In this document: positions 25,426-34,672 of the stretch, one piece after another | How the letters are laid out: every line of letters begins with the position of its first letter | Position numbering within the stretch: position 1 is the first letter of the stretch | Position numbers and translations under genes: made by a program | From: Corynebacterium stationis | Lineage (GTDB): Bacteria; Actinomycetota; Actinomycetes; Mycobacteriales; Mycobacteriaceae | Direction of reading: 5' to 3' | NCBI RefSeq assembly: GCF_001941345.1 | Contig: NZ_CP009251.1 | Coordinates: 1,364,001-1,428,000 of the forward strand | DNA: 64,000 bases | The notes under the pieces: generated by a model | Told to the model about the DNA's origin: nothing | The model's input: only the letters and a program-made list of their open reading frames with translations | Databases searched by the model: none

Positions 25426-27450
25426 TTACGTTAGTTTCTGAGTATAACGAGCAAGCGCCGCAATTGCGTTTTCCGCAATGGCAACCGTGATACTTTCAGG
25501 GCGTGTCACACGCAGCCGATCGGCATTGCTCAACGCAAAACGGACAAACCATGAATCCCGGCCAATTGGCATAGACCCCTCAATCCAGCCATTTCGCGCG
25601 GTTTCGGCTAATGAAATGTCGTGATAATCTGCGAGCCAGCTGGCAGTTTCGTGTAAAAATATTGTGGCTTTATCGCTTGAGCCAAAACCAAAGGGGTCTG
25701 TGGGATCGATCTCAGTACTCGCCGATTTGGGGGTGGCAGCGGTTTCTAGCACCTCAACATCGCGCATGCGGTCTAGACGAAATGTCCTGTGAGCGTCCCG
25801 GTCTTTGTCCCACGCGCTGAGGTAAAGCTCCGCATCAGCTAAAAAGACGCGAACCGGATCTGCTGTACGCGAGGTGGATTCATTCTCGCCGGGAGACCAG
25901 TACTCAAAACGCACCTGCTTATTGGTGTCAATAGCCATCGCTAATGCCGCCTGAATCTTAGATTCCTCAGGTGGGGTCGTCGCCAGCGAGTCATAGATTC
26001 CTTGTGTCTTGGTATCCATGATCCCGCGGATTTTATTTGCCGCAGCTCGCACGGCCTGCGGATCAATCAGACCGGGCATCGATTCAAGGGATTCCAGCGC
26101 CAGCAGCAAAGCACTGGCTTCGGTGGGAGTCAGGCGCAGAGCCTGGTCCATGCCCTGGCTGTCAATGATATTGACCTTGCGAAAATCCCAAGACAAGTCA
26201 ATAAGGTCCTCGGTATTTTGCGTGGCGCCGGACAAAAATAAAGTGTTGAGCGCCGCGACGAGTTCTTCATGCGACATGTCCAAATCCGAAGCCGCTTCCA
26301 TCATCGACTTATCAGGATGGCGCTTAAAGTACGGCAAGATATTGGTCATCCGCACCAGCCGGTGAATACGCGGGCCGAGGTTCGAGTTTTTCGGTGCAGA
26401 ATCTTCGGCTTCTTCATCGCGGCGCCAGGTGGTGGGACTGCCATCGAGATCGACAAGATTCTCGTCCAGGGCTTTCTTCGCTAGCTTTGCGATGTCCTCC
26501 TGAATCTCACCCGGCTCAAGCACTTCCGCGGAATCTGCGTACGAGAGCGCGGTGCGCGTTAACCAATCGGAGGAGACTTTATCCAGGAAGTAGATGCCAT
26601 CGCCTTTTTCTTCGGCCTCTTCAATGAGCTCAATGGCCTTATCGGCATCCACGCGAACCGTGGCAGATGTTTGACTGCGACGCAGTGCATCGTTGACTAA
26701 AGACTGCAAGGATTCTTGCACGGGCGGATGAGTAGCCTTCTCATCACGAGCTTTTACCGAAGTAACGCGCAGAATCCGGAATACGCGTGGGGCTTGCTTG
26801 TCGATGTCATAGCCCACCAAATACATACGATTATGGTGAACTACTAACCCCCACGGATCCATCACGCGGCGCTGCGCCGGAACGCTAGGTTGTGGCTTAT
26901 AGTCAAAGCTCATCCGCAGCCCGTTGCGAATAATCGTGTTGATATCGCGAATGATGATGGGCTTAACCAAAGTTATATCTGCAACAGCAGTGTGCACGGG
27001 GCTAGGACCGTTGCTGCGTGATGCACCCGAGGCCGCAAGTTTGCTAAAACCGGATTGCGAAAAGTCAGCGAGCCCGCCGGTACTGCCAAAACTTGCGGCC
27101 ACGCTCAATGCCATGGCCTCTTCCGGAGTGAACTGGATATCGGGAAGGGCGTATTGCTCAGTAAGTAGCTGGTAGTGGGTAAAGCCGTTAGTATCGCGCG
27201 AATGAGAAATCGGAATGCCAGCATGACGCAAGGTCAGGATGTCACGGCGCAAAGCCTTATCAAAGGCTTCGTCCGATTTATCTTTGTAGCCTTGCACGCT
27301 GCGTCGAATCCACTCGGCGGTCCGCGTGGGGTTAGCACCGCTATTAGCAGCGCCTAAAAGGGCCAGATATAAGCTAATGTGCCGTCCAAGTGCAACGTAT
27401 TCTTGACCGGCGGAGCCTTTCATTGGCTTATCGCCTGACCCAATTCCCAT
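25426..27450 (-). CDS. pafBC: PafBC transcriptional regulator, PafB and PafC fused
   Basis: DNA-damage-responsive transcription activator. The 674 aa form two tandem HTH-WYL-WCX units in one chain; mycobacteria encode PafB and PafC separately. Unit 1 has HTH about 25-90 (ISLYLALLGAANSGANPTRT to LRHAGIPI) and WYL about 180-260 (GLRMSFDYKPQPSVPAQRRV, then DPWGLVVHHNRMYLVGYDID). Unit 2 starts near residue 370 (RIHRLVRMTNILPYFKRHPD) and has a second WYL (VRFEYWSPGENESTSRTADP, FLADAELYLSAWDKDRDAHR). ATG 27450 has GAAAGG ten bases upstream; TTG 27480 is the longer option. It follows pafA by 34 bp and is co-directional with the Pup operon. Confidence 0.9.
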   Translation of the reverse strand: MGIGSGDKPMKGSAGQEYVALGRHISLYLALLGAANSGANPTRTAEWIRRSVQGYKDKSDEAFDKALRRDILTLRHAGIPISHSRDTNGFTHYQLLTEQYALPDIQFTPEEAMALSVAASFGSTGGLADFSQSGFSKLAASGASRSNGPSPVHTAVADITLVKPIIIRDINTIIRNGLRMSFDYKPQPSVPAQRRVMDPWGLVVHHNRMYLVGYDIDKQAPRVFRILRVTSVKARDEKATHPPVQESLQSLVNDALRRSQTSATVRVDADKAIELIEEAEEKGDGIYFLDKVSSDWLTRTALSYADSAEVLEPGEIQEDIAKLAKKALDENLVDLDGSPTTWRRDEEAEDSAPKNSNLGPRIHRLVRMTNILPYFKRHPDKSMMEAASDLDMSHEELVAALNTLFLSGATQNTEDLIDLSWDFRKVNIIDSQGMDQALRLTPTEASALLLALESLESMPGLIDPQAVRAAANKIRGIMDTKTQGIYDSLATTPPEESKIQAALAMAIDTNKQVRFEYWSPGENESTSRTADPVRVFLADAELYLSAWDKDRDAHRTFRLDRMRDVEVLETAATPKSASTEIDPTDPFGFGSSDKATIFLHETASWLADYHDISLAETARNGWIEGSMPIGRDSWFVRFALSNADRLRVTRPESITVAIAENAIAALARYTQKLT

Positions 27451-27484
27451 TCGGCGTGCCCTTTCAGCTTTAGACTGCAAACTA

Positions 27485-28924
27485 TCAATCGTGCATGTGC
27501 TCTGTGATGTAGTCTATCAACCCTGCTAGGCGTTCATCTTCAAAAATGAACGGATCTGCAAATTCCACGACCTGTGGCTCTGGGCGGTTTACCTTCAACC
27601 GCGTCCAATCGACAGTGAAATCGGCGCCATATTCGCGAGCTCTGCTGAGAAACTCCCCACGCAGCTTCGCGCGCGTGGTCTGCGGCGCGATATTTACGGC
27701 CTGGGCAATCGCTTCATCATCGGTCCAGCGCGACACCAAACCCTTGCGCATCAGCACGTCATACAGGCCACGACCTGGACGGATATCGTGATAGCTCAAG
27801 TCAATTTGAGCAAGTTTCGGATGCGACCAATCCGACTGCAACCGGTCACGGTATTTATCCAGCAGATCCTTTTTGATAACCCAATCGATATCATGCTTGA
27901 CGGAGGAGAAATCCTGAGTGCGGATAGCTTCAAGCACGCGTTTCCACAGCTCCACTACCTTGGCCATCTCTGCCGTGGGAGTTCCTTCATCAGGACGGTG
28001 CTCCAGCCACTTCTCGGCGCACTGGCACAAGACAGTTTGAATCTCGAGGGCGGTCATCTGTGAGGATGGAGCGGAATCATCGACAAGCTGCACCGGAGTT
28101 TGACCCGTGAGATCCAAAGCGATTTCGCGAATATGCGCGATGGGGTCTTCGACCTCTAAATTCGGCAGATCGAAATTCGCCTCAATCATCTCCAACATCA
28201 ACAAGGCGGAGCCGACCTTTAACGCAAAGGTAGGTTCTGCCATATTGGAATCGCCCACGATGACGTGCATGCGGCGAAAACGTGACGAATCACCATGCGG
28301 CTCATCGCGCGTATTGATGATGGGGCGCGAGCGCGTCGTCGCCGAAGAAACACCTTCCCACACCTGATCAGCGCGTTGTGATAGCACAAAACGTGCCGGT
28401 GAGTTCGTCTTTTCCGGCGCGACCATCCCGGCCCCGCAAATAAGCTGACGCGTGATCATAAAAGGCATCAACTTCCGCGAGATATCGCGCAAGACCATGT
28501 GGCGGGAAATCAGATAGTTCTCGTGACAACCATAGGAATTGCCCTGGCTATCCACGTTATTCTTAAACAGAATTAGGGACTTCGCCAGACCCATATTCTG
28601 CAAAGTCGACTCTGCTTGGACAGCCAGGTCATTAACGATGGCATCGCCCGCGCGCTCATAGTTGAGCAATTGCGTCAGGCTATCGCACTCCCCTGTCGCG
28701 ATTTCTGGATGCGAGCCGACATCTAAATAAAGACGCGAGGCATTATCAGTAAAGATATTCGTCGCCTGGTGCTTATCGACCACGGGGCGAAAAAGCTCGC
28801 GCGCTACTTCATCTGGGGTCAGATGACGCTGCGATGGCTCCGATAGAGCGGTAATGCCGTATTCGGTCTCAATACCCACGATGCGGCGGGCATAGACCGG
28901 CGACTGTGGTCTGTGGAAAGTCAT
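27485..28924 (-). CDS. pafA: Pup--protein ligase PafA
   Basis: ATP-dependent ligase that links the C-terminal glutamate of Pup to lysines of target proteins, 479 aa. It belongs to the carboxylate-amine ligase fold shared with Dop and glutamine synthetase. The N-terminus RRIVGIETEYGITALSEPSQ carries the nucleotide/Mg ligands. The conserved LYLDVGSHPEIATGECDSL, YKNNVD-like FKNNVDSQGNSYGCHENYL and [20 protein letters not shown] follow, then the C-terminal small domain (KLRGEFLSRAREYGADFTVD). The length equals that of characterised PafA. It lies six bases after pup, in the pup-pafA-pafBC operon. Confidence 0.96.
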   Translation of the reverse strand: MTFHRPQSPVYARRIVGIETEYGITALSEPSQRHLTPDEVARELFRPVVDKHQATNIFTDNASRLYLDVGSHPEIATGECDSLTQLLNYERAGDAIVNDLAVQAESTLQNMGLAKSLILFKNNVDSQGNSYGCHENYLISRHMVLRDISRKLMPFMITRQLICGAGMVAPEKTNSPARFVLSQRADQVWEGVSSATTRSRPIINTRDEPHGDSSRFRRMHVIVGDSNMAEPTFALKVGSALLMLEMIEANFDLPNLEVEDPIAHIREIALDLTGQTPVQLVDDSAPSSQMTALEIQTVLCQCAEKWLEHRPDEGTPTAEMAKVVELWKRVLEAIRTQDFSSVKHDIDWVIKKDLLDKYRDRLQSDWSHPKLAQIDLSYHDIRPGRGLYDVLMRKGLVSRWTDDEAIAQAVNIAPQTTRAKLRGEFLSRAREYGADFTVDWTRLKVNRPEPQVVEFADPFIFEDERLAGLIDYITEHMHD

Positions 28925-28930
28925 GAGGTC

Positions 28931-29122
28931 TTACTGACCGCCCTTTTGGACATAAGACTTCACAAACTCCTCTGCGTTCGACTCCAACAGGCCGTCAATC
29001 TCATCTAATAAATCATCGGTGCCCGTCGTATCAACGTGAACCTGACCAGCTGCTTGAGCCTCGTCATCGGCTGAATTATCTCCGCTACCGGAACCATAGA
29101 CCTGGGATTGCTTTTCAGACAT
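28931..29122 (-). CDS. pup: Prokaryotic ubiquitin-like protein Pup
   Basis: A 63-aa disordered modifier protein. The end, SYVQKGGQ, is the Gly-Gly-Gln C-terminus that Dop must deamidate to Glu before ligation. The helical ARC-binding segment is DDLLDEIDGLLESNAEEFVK (about residues 36-55). The N-terminal half is Ser/Asp/Gln-rich. ATG 29122 has an ideal AAAAGGAGAAATA ribosome site. The next gene is pafA, with no prcB/prcA between, so no 20S proteasome genes lie in this locus. Confidence 0.97.
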   Translation of the reverse strand: MSEKQSQVYGSGSGDNSADDEAQAAGQVHVDTTGTDDLLDEIDGLLESNAEEFVKSYVQKGGQ

Positions 29123-29194
29123 TATTTCTCCTTTTAGTGCTTTGAACTCTTTATCGCCAGTGCATTCTCTTTATCGTTAGTGTGCAAACGCACA

Positions 29195-30763
29195 CTAACG
29201 TCGTACTTTAATGGGCTTGGCTGTCCGTTGTATGCCAATTCCCTGCTCCTCGAGCTTTTTAACCAGCCCGGACACCGTGGAAGAGGCATCGATAATCTCC
29301 CCTACTGCCTGGTGGTTGAAGCTGCCCACATCATCGAAGCGAATGTGCGCTAGGTGTGCTGTGGTATCTGTGCCTTGCGTGACTTGGTGCTCCTGCACGG
29401 ACATCACTTGCCAGTTGGTAGCCAGCACATCCTCGCCGAATTTCTCTGTGACCCGGCCACGGAAATACGCCCGGGTATCTTGTGGTGGCGTGGTCTTAGC
29501 AGCCTCGATTTCGTCTGGGCTTACCAGAGTTCGCATCCGCCCCTTGCGCACGAGCGCGTGATACAAAGACTTTGCGGGGTCGATATCGGTGTACTGCAGG
29601 TCGATGAGAGCCAGTTTCGGATCATCTAAAGCAACACCGCGGTTGGTAAAGCCTTTAATGAGGCGATATTTTGCGACCCAATCGAGAAGATGGGCGGCGG
29701 ACAGGGGGTCATCGACAAGCAATGCGACAACCTCATCCCACGCTTCAAGCACCTTGGTATCTACCTCAGAAGCTGGTGTGACCCGCTCGCGGTAAATGGT
29801 TAAAATCTCCAAAGCACTAAGCTCACGACCGTCTTTGAGCTTCAGCTTGTGCTGCAAACTCAGATCGCGGCTGACGTTCTTGATCTCCGCGACGGGGTTG
29901 GCAAGTTTCAGATCGCTAAAATCAACGCCCTGCTCGATGGCATCGAGGATCATGGAGGTCATGCCGAGCTTAAGCAGGTTGGAAGTCTGCGACATATTGG
30001 CATCGCCAACGATGACGTGCAAGCGACCCCAGTGCTCGGCGTCGGCGTGTGGCTCGTCGCGGGTGTTAATGATGCCGCGGTTAAGAGTGGTCTCTAGCGT
30101 GATTTCCTGCTCCATGTAATCGGCACGTTGGGAAATCTGGAAACCTGGCTCGGAGCCATCTTGTTCCAAACCGACACGGCCGGCGCCGGTTACCACGATG
30201 CGCGCGACGAAAAACGGGATCAGTGCCTGCGCCAACATGTCGAAGTCCGTATCACGGGAGTACTGGTAGTTTTCGTGCGAACCGTAGGATGCGCCCTTGC
30301 CGTCGACGTTGTTTTTATACAACTTCAACGGTGGGCAAGGTTCGCTATTCGCTAGAACGGATTTGCCTTCGGCGGTGAGGCTGGCGACCGCTGCCGCAGC
30401 ATCGAGCAAGACACCATCACCGGCGGCGTCATAGACCATGGCATCCCAGGCATTAGAACATTCCGGGGAGGAATATTCGGGGTGTGCGTGGTCAACATAA
30501 AATCGCGCGCCGGCGGGCGTGACCACATTGGCAACGCCAATCGCGTTGGGATCCACAACGGGCACAGTGGAATAGCGCTTGAGATCGAATCCGCGCATAT
30601 CGCGCAGCGGATGTTCTTCGGCGAAATCCCACCGCGAGCGCGCGGAAGTAAACATTGCGCCGTAGGCGACCACCGCGTGCGTCGAGGTGATGATCGGGGA
30701 AAGCTCTGGCCACTCAGGCGTAGAAATACCGTATTCGGTTTCGGTACCTAGGAAACGTGCCAT
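29195..30763 (-). CDS. dop: Pup deamidase/depupylase Dop
   Basis: Homologue of PafA that converts the Pup C-terminal Gln to Glu and removes Pup from proteins, 522 aa. The N-terminus [20 protein letters not shown] is the metal/ATP-binding strand. The Dop-specific loop follows near residues 35-60 ([20 protein letters not shown]). [40 protein letters not shown] and [19 protein letters not shown] are the remaining conserved blocks, and a C-terminal domain closes the chain. Its start overlaps the arc stop by 16 bases. Both Dop and PafA being intact argues for an active, reversible pupylation cycle. Confidence 0.95.
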   Translation of the reverse strand: MARFLGTETEYGISTPEWPELSPIITSTHAVVAYGAMFTSARSRWDFAEEHPLRDMRGFDLKRYSTVPVVDPNAIGVANVVTPAGARFYVDHAHPEYSSPECSNAWDAMVYDAAGDGVLLDAAAAVASLTAEGKSVLANSEPCPPLKLYKNNVDGKGASYGSHENYQYSRDTDFDMLAQALIPFFVARIVVTGAGRVGLEQDGSEPGFQISQRADYMEQEITLETTLNRGIINTRDEPHADAEHWGRLHVIVGDANMSQTSNLLKLGMTSMILDAIEQGVDFSDLKLANPVAEIKNVSRDLSLQHKLKLKDGRELSALEILTIYRERVTPASEVDTKVLEAWDEVVALLVDDPLSAAHLLDWVAKYRLIKGFTNRGVALDDPKLALIDLQYTDIDPAKSLYHALVRKGRMRTLVSPDEIEAAKTTPPQDTRAYFRGRVTEKFGEDVLATNWQVMSVQEHQVTQGTDTTAHLAHIRFDDVGSFNHQAVGEIIDASSTVSGLVKKLEEQGIGIQRTAKPIKVRR

Positions 30764-32349
30764 GTTGAACTCCTAAAACCTAAAAACTCGATGCTCTCAA
30801 TCTTTAGCCCTTGAGTCAGCGGGCTGGAAGAACCACCATCGATGGTCTTGACCCATTCATCCGCATTCGTCTTGGTGGGCAAATGCTCGCTTTCAGCTTG
30901 CTCAGCTGCAATAGCTAGCGACAAGTGCGCGCGGTCAATGCCTTTGGGTCCATCTGGATTCAGCAGAGAATCTTTAATAGCCAGCTTCTTCGCGCGCGAC
31001 ATGATATTCGCGATCATCGCACCGGAGACAAAGTCCCGGTAGTGCAAAACGCGGTCCGAACCATCATCAAAGTGGACGCGGACAAAGGGGCGATCGCCAA
31101 AGAGCTCGTCGGTGGCAAACTCGATGAGATCTTGACGCTGGCCAATGTGCGGAACATCTTCTGGGAAGTGCGAATCAAAGATATCTTTCGCACCTTGCTT
31201 ATTCGGGCGATTGACGCGCACCTTAATGTCGAGGCGGCCAGGGCGCATGATTGCTGGATCGATGAGTTCATCACGGTTGGTCGCGCCGATGATGATGACG
31301 TTGTCGAGCTTTTCTACACCGTCTAGCTCCGTCAGCAGCTGCGGGACGACGGTGGTCTCCATATCCGAGGAAACGCCGGAGCCGCGGGTGCGGAAGATCG
31401 ATTCCATTTCATCGAAGAAGATGATGACAGGGCGGTTGGGGTTAATTGCCGCAAGCTCGCGTGCGCGCTCAAAGATCATGCGAATGCGGCGCTCGGTCTC
31501 ACCAACGAACTTATTGAGCAGCTCCGGACCTTTGACATTAAGGAAGTAAGAAGAAGACTCCTCTCCCATTTGCTGCGCCAAAGAATTCGCCACGGCCTTT
31601 GCAATCAGCGTCTTACCGCAGCCCGGAGGGCCGTACAACAGCACGCCTTTGGGTGGGCTCAGTGCATAATCGCGGTATAGCTCTGGGTGCAAGAAAGGAA
31701 GTTCGACGGAGTCGCGGATCTGCGAAATTTGCGCATCCAAACCGCCAATATCCTCAAAGGAGACATTGGGGACTTCTTCCAACTGCAGTTGCGAGACTTC
31801 AGTTTTATGCACGTGCTCTAAGATGATGCCTGCACGGCTATCGATTAGCACCGTATCACCAGAGCGCACCGAATCTCGCAGATGCTCAGCGATAATTGCG
31901 ATAGATTCTTCATTATTGCTTGCTAAAACCACCGCGCGGTCAGAACCGATGCGCTCGGACAAAGTGGCAAGTTGGCCATCGCGTGGAAAACCGCAGCCTT
32001 CTACAACAACCATGCCGTCGCCTAAGCGAACCAGCTGGCCAACTTTTAAGGTGCCTGGTTCTACCTGCGGGGAGATCTTCAAACGCATGGGCCGGTTATT
32101 GGTATAAACTTCGGCGTCTCGGCGTGAATCATGCGGACGGCCGGAGTAGCCCAAAAAGATTCCATATGAGGATGCGGGTTCGGCTAATTCGTTAACATCT
32201 GCAGCCAATTGCTGCAGTTTATTGCGGGAACTTTGCAACAACGAGGCAAGTGAAGAATTGCGTTCACTAAGCTTGCGCACCTGAACGCGTAACTCACTCG
32301 CGTTATGGGCGTCTAAATTCTTTTCTTGGTCTCGGTTGGATTGTGACAT
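30748..32349 (-). CDS. arc: AAA+ ATPase ARC (Mpa-type unfoldase)
   Basis: Ring-shaped AAA+ unfoldase that recognises pupylated proteins, 533 aa. The N-terminal coiled coil ([20 protein letters not shown], residues about 26-45) binds Pup; two OB-fold layers follow to about residue 200. The AAA domain has Walker [16 protein letters not shown], Walker [13 protein letters not shown], sensor-1 [20 protein letters not shown] and an arginine finger there. The C-terminus ends in FRSSTWHVS, without the Gln-Tyr-Leu (HbYX-like) tail that mycobacterial Mpa uses to dock on the 20S proteasome. This fits the missing prcBA. Confidence 0.95.
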   Translation of the reverse strand: MSQSNRDQEKNLDAHNASELRVQVRKLSERNSSLASLLQSSRNKLQQLAADVNELAEPASSYGIFLGYSGRPHDSRRDAEVYTNNRPMRLKISPQVEPGTLKVGQLVRLGDGMVVVEGCGFPRDGQLATLSERIGSDRAVVLASNNEESIAIIAEHLRDSVRSGDTVLIDSRAGIILEHVHKTEVSQLQLEEVPNVSFEDIGGLDAQISQIRDSVELPFLHPELYRDYALSPPKGVLLYGPPGCGKTLIAKAVANSLAQQMGEESSSYFLNVKGPELLNKFVGETERRIRMIFERARELAAINPNRPVIIFFDEMESIFRTRGSGVSSDMETTVVPQLLTELDGVEKLDNVIIIGATNRDELIDPAIMRPGRLDIKVRVNRPNKQGAKDIFDSHFPEDVPHIGQRQDLIEFATDELFGDRPFVRVHFDDGSDRVLHYRDFVSGAMIANIMSRAKKLAIKDSLLNPDGPKGIDRAHLSLAIAAEQAESEHLPTKTNADEWVKTIDGGSSSPLTQGLKIESIEFLGFRSSTWHVS

Positions 32350-32425
32350 GAGTCCACCTTAGCGCTTTGAGTAACCTTGCCGTTCAAAACCACGCGGTTA
32401 AAAATAAGGCAAAGCTTACCCAATT

Positions 32426-32455
32426 AAAAACGCAGGTCAACGAGTGTGACCTGCG
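32426..32455 (-). terminator. Terminator of trmI
   Basis: On the minus strand CGCAGGTCA and TGACCTGCG form a stem (32431-32455), followed by TTTTT (complement of 32426-32430). It lies about 40 bp past the trmI stop and well before arc transcription begins. Confidence 0.85.
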
Positions 32456-32494
32456 AGATATTAATACCGTGGGTGGGTAATTTTAGGGGTAATG

Positions 32495-33331
32495 CTAGCG
32501 GCGCGCACGTCGCTTTACCGCTGGTGGAGTCACACCATCAGCTAGACGACGGGTCCAAATCAAAAAGGCCGTGTGGGCATTCATTCGGTGCTCCGGACGG
32601 GTTGCAAGACCTTCCACCTTCCACTCACGTACCAAAGACTCCCACGCGCGCGGCTCGGTAAAGCACTTGAGCTCACGCAGGCCTTCCATGACCTTCATCA
32701 GCTGCGGCACGGTGGCAACATAGGTCATAAACACGCCACCTGGGATGAGCAGATCGCGTACGGTCTCCAAGTGCTCCCACGGCTCAAGCATATCCAGGAC
32801 GATCCGGTCGACCGGGCCGCCGAGATCGTCTACGGTGACATCTCCTAGATCGCCTAAGCGTGGGGACCACCATTCGGGTTTGCTGCCGAAGTACTCTTCA
32901 ACGTTATTCTCGGCAAATTCCAGGTGGTCTTCGCGGATCTCATAGGAAAATACATGGCCTTCAGGCCCCACCGCACGCAGCAAGGTCATAGACAACGCGC
33001 CTGAACCAGCACCCGCCTCCAAGACACGTGCGCCCATAAAGATGTCGCCTTCGACCAAGATCTGTGCCGAGTCTTTCGGGTAAATCACGGCAGCGCCGCG
33101 CGGCATGGAAAGGACATGGTCAACCATGAGGTGACGGAAGAGCAGGAAATCCGAACCGAGCGTGGAGGTGACCACGGAGCCCTCATCCATGCCCACGATC
33201 TGCGAGTGCTCAATGATGCCGCGGTGGGAGTGGAACTTCACTCCCTCTTCCAGGACCAAGGTGTAGTGGCGACGTTTTGCATCGGTAAGCTGCACTCGGT
33301 CACCGTATTGAAATGGACCGGAATAAGGCAT
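32495..33331 (-). CDS. trmI: tRNA (adenine58-N1)-methyltransferase TrmI
   Basis: Methylates A58 in the T-loop of tRNA, 278 aa. The N-terminal beta domain is MPYSGPFQYGDRVQLTDAKR and the ILPEGxxFHSHRG-type segment. The Rossmann domain follows: ARVLEAGAGSGALSMTLLRA (motif I, about residues 101-120), VFSYEIREDHLEFA and IVLDMLEPWEHL (catalytic Asp). It ends with a basic stretch (KRRARR). The gene is syntenic with its actinobacterial orthologue downstream of arc. It is expected to form a homotetramer in the cytoplasm. Confidence 0.92.
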   Translation of the reverse strand: MPYSGPFQYGDRVQLTDAKRRHYTLVLEEGVKFHSHRGIIEHSQIVGMDEGSVVTSTLGSDFLLFRHLMVDHVLSMPRGAAVIYPKDSAQILVEGDIFMGARVLEAGAGSGALSMTLLRAVGPEGHVFSYEIREDHLEFAENNVEEYFGSKPEWWSPRLGDLGDVTVDDLGGPVDRIVLDMLEPWEHLETVRDLLIPGGVFMTYVATVPQLMKVMEGLRELKCFTEPRAWESLVREWKVEGLATRPEHRMNAHTAFLIWTRRLADGVTPPAVKRRARR

Positions 33332-33374
33332 GTGAGAATCTCCTTTAGCGCCGAAAGGCTAGGCTCTAGTTGTT

Positions 33375-34625
33375 TTAACCAACCAAGTATGCCTTAAGTG
33401 CATCGATCATCCATAGTTGGTCCTGCACGCCCACAAGTTCACGGGCGGAGTGCATGGACAATAACGGCACACCCACATCCACGGTGTCAATGCCCAAGCG
33501 CGTTGCGGTGATTGGACCAATCGTGCTGCCACACGGCACGGCGTTATTACCGACGAAACGCTGCACTGGAACTCCAGCACGCGCACAGGCGGATTCCCAC
33601 AGGTGGATAGAGGTGGCATCGGAAGCGTAGCGCTGATTCGCGTTAATCTTTGTCACCGGGCCCTGGCCAATCAACGGGTGATGGGTCGGATCGTGCTTGA
33701 CTGCATAGTTAGGGTGCACGCTGTGCGCGGCATCGACGGAGATGCACGAAGAGCGTGCATAGATCTGCCGGCGTTCTTCTTCATTCTTGCCTAATGCCGC
33801 GGCGGTACGGGTGAGCACATCCTCCAAAATCGGTCCCGCGGCACCATAGCGTGATGCCGAACCGACTTCCTCATGGTCAAAGGCAGAAAGAACCAACACA
33901 TCCTCGCCGGAATAGTCCTCGGCCGCGCTAATGAGTGCCTGCATGCTTGCCCACACCGAAGAAAGATTATCCATGCGCCCGGCAGCCAGGAACTTGTGGC
34001 CAGCGCCAAAGACTTCGCCGCGTTGGGAATCTACGGTAATAAGGTTGAAAGCGGAAATCTCCTCGGCATCCACCTCAAGCTTTTCAGCAAGCACCTGGGC
34101 GAAAGAAATATCGTCAGCATCTAGGCCAATAATCGGCTGTACATGCACCTGACGGTCTGGCTCAAAGTTCTTCTCACGGTGCAAGTGGATCGCCAAATTA
34201 GGAATGCGCACCAAAGCACCAGTATCAACCAGACGCCGCGAACCATCCTTTAAAACCGCCTGACCCGCAAGTTTTAACTCGCGGTCAAACCACGTGTGCA
34301 AAATCGGCCCGCCATAGACCTCAACTGCAAGCTGCGACCACCCAGCATTGCGAAAATCCGGATTGGGCTTCACCATAAACCCTGGTGAATCCGTGTGCGA
34401 GCCTACAATCTTAAATCCCCCGGTGAAATTTTCTGGCACAACCCAGGCCATCACTGCCCCGCCGCGCACCATCACATATCCACCGGGAGTAGATGGCCAC
34501 TGCGCGGTTTCATCGACACGCACAAAACCAGCGTCCTGCAACCGCGTGGCTACTACCTCAGCGGCATGGTAGGAGCTTGGCGATTGCTCGATAAAATCAA
34601 TAAAGTCTGCAATGGTATTTTCCAT
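33375..34625 (-). CDS. M18-family aminopeptidase
   Basis: Dinuclear metallo-aminopeptidase (aspartyl aminopeptidase family), 416 aa from ATG 34625 (MENTIADFIDFIEQSPSSYHAA). Metal ligands: His in FKIVGSHTDSPGFMVKPNPD, the acidic residues of VLSAFDHEEVGSASRYGAAG, Asp in ISVDAAHSVHPNY and the C-terminal His in VPLLSMHSARE. It releases N-terminal acidic or neutral residues from peptides in the cytosol. The gene lies between trmI and the divergent RecB-like nuclease. It is probably PepC/ApeB, but no exact symbol is assigned. Confidence 0.92.
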   Translation of the reverse strand: MENTIADFIDFIEQSPSSYHAAEVVATRLQDAGFVRVDETAQWPSTPGGYVMVRGGAVMAWVVPENFTGGFKIVGSHTDSPGFMVKPNPDFRNAGWSQLAVEVYGGPILHTWFDRELKLAGQAVLKDGSRRLVDTGALVRIPNLAIHLHREKNFEPDRQVHVQPIIGLDADDISFAQVLAEKLEVDAEEISAFNLITVDSQRGEVFGAGHKFLAAGRMDNLSSVWASMQALISAAEDYSGEDVLVLSAFDHEEVGSASRYGAAGPILEDVLTRTAAALGKNEEERRQIYARSSCISVDAAHSVHPNYAVKHDPTHHPLIGQGPVTKINANQRYASDATSIHLWESACARAGVPVQRFVGNNAVPCGSTIGPITATRLGIDTVDVGVPLLSMHSARELVGVQDQLWMIDALKAYLVG

Positions 34626-34672
34626 ACCCTCTACTGTGCCATTTCTTTGGCTCGCGTTAAGCTTGAAACACC

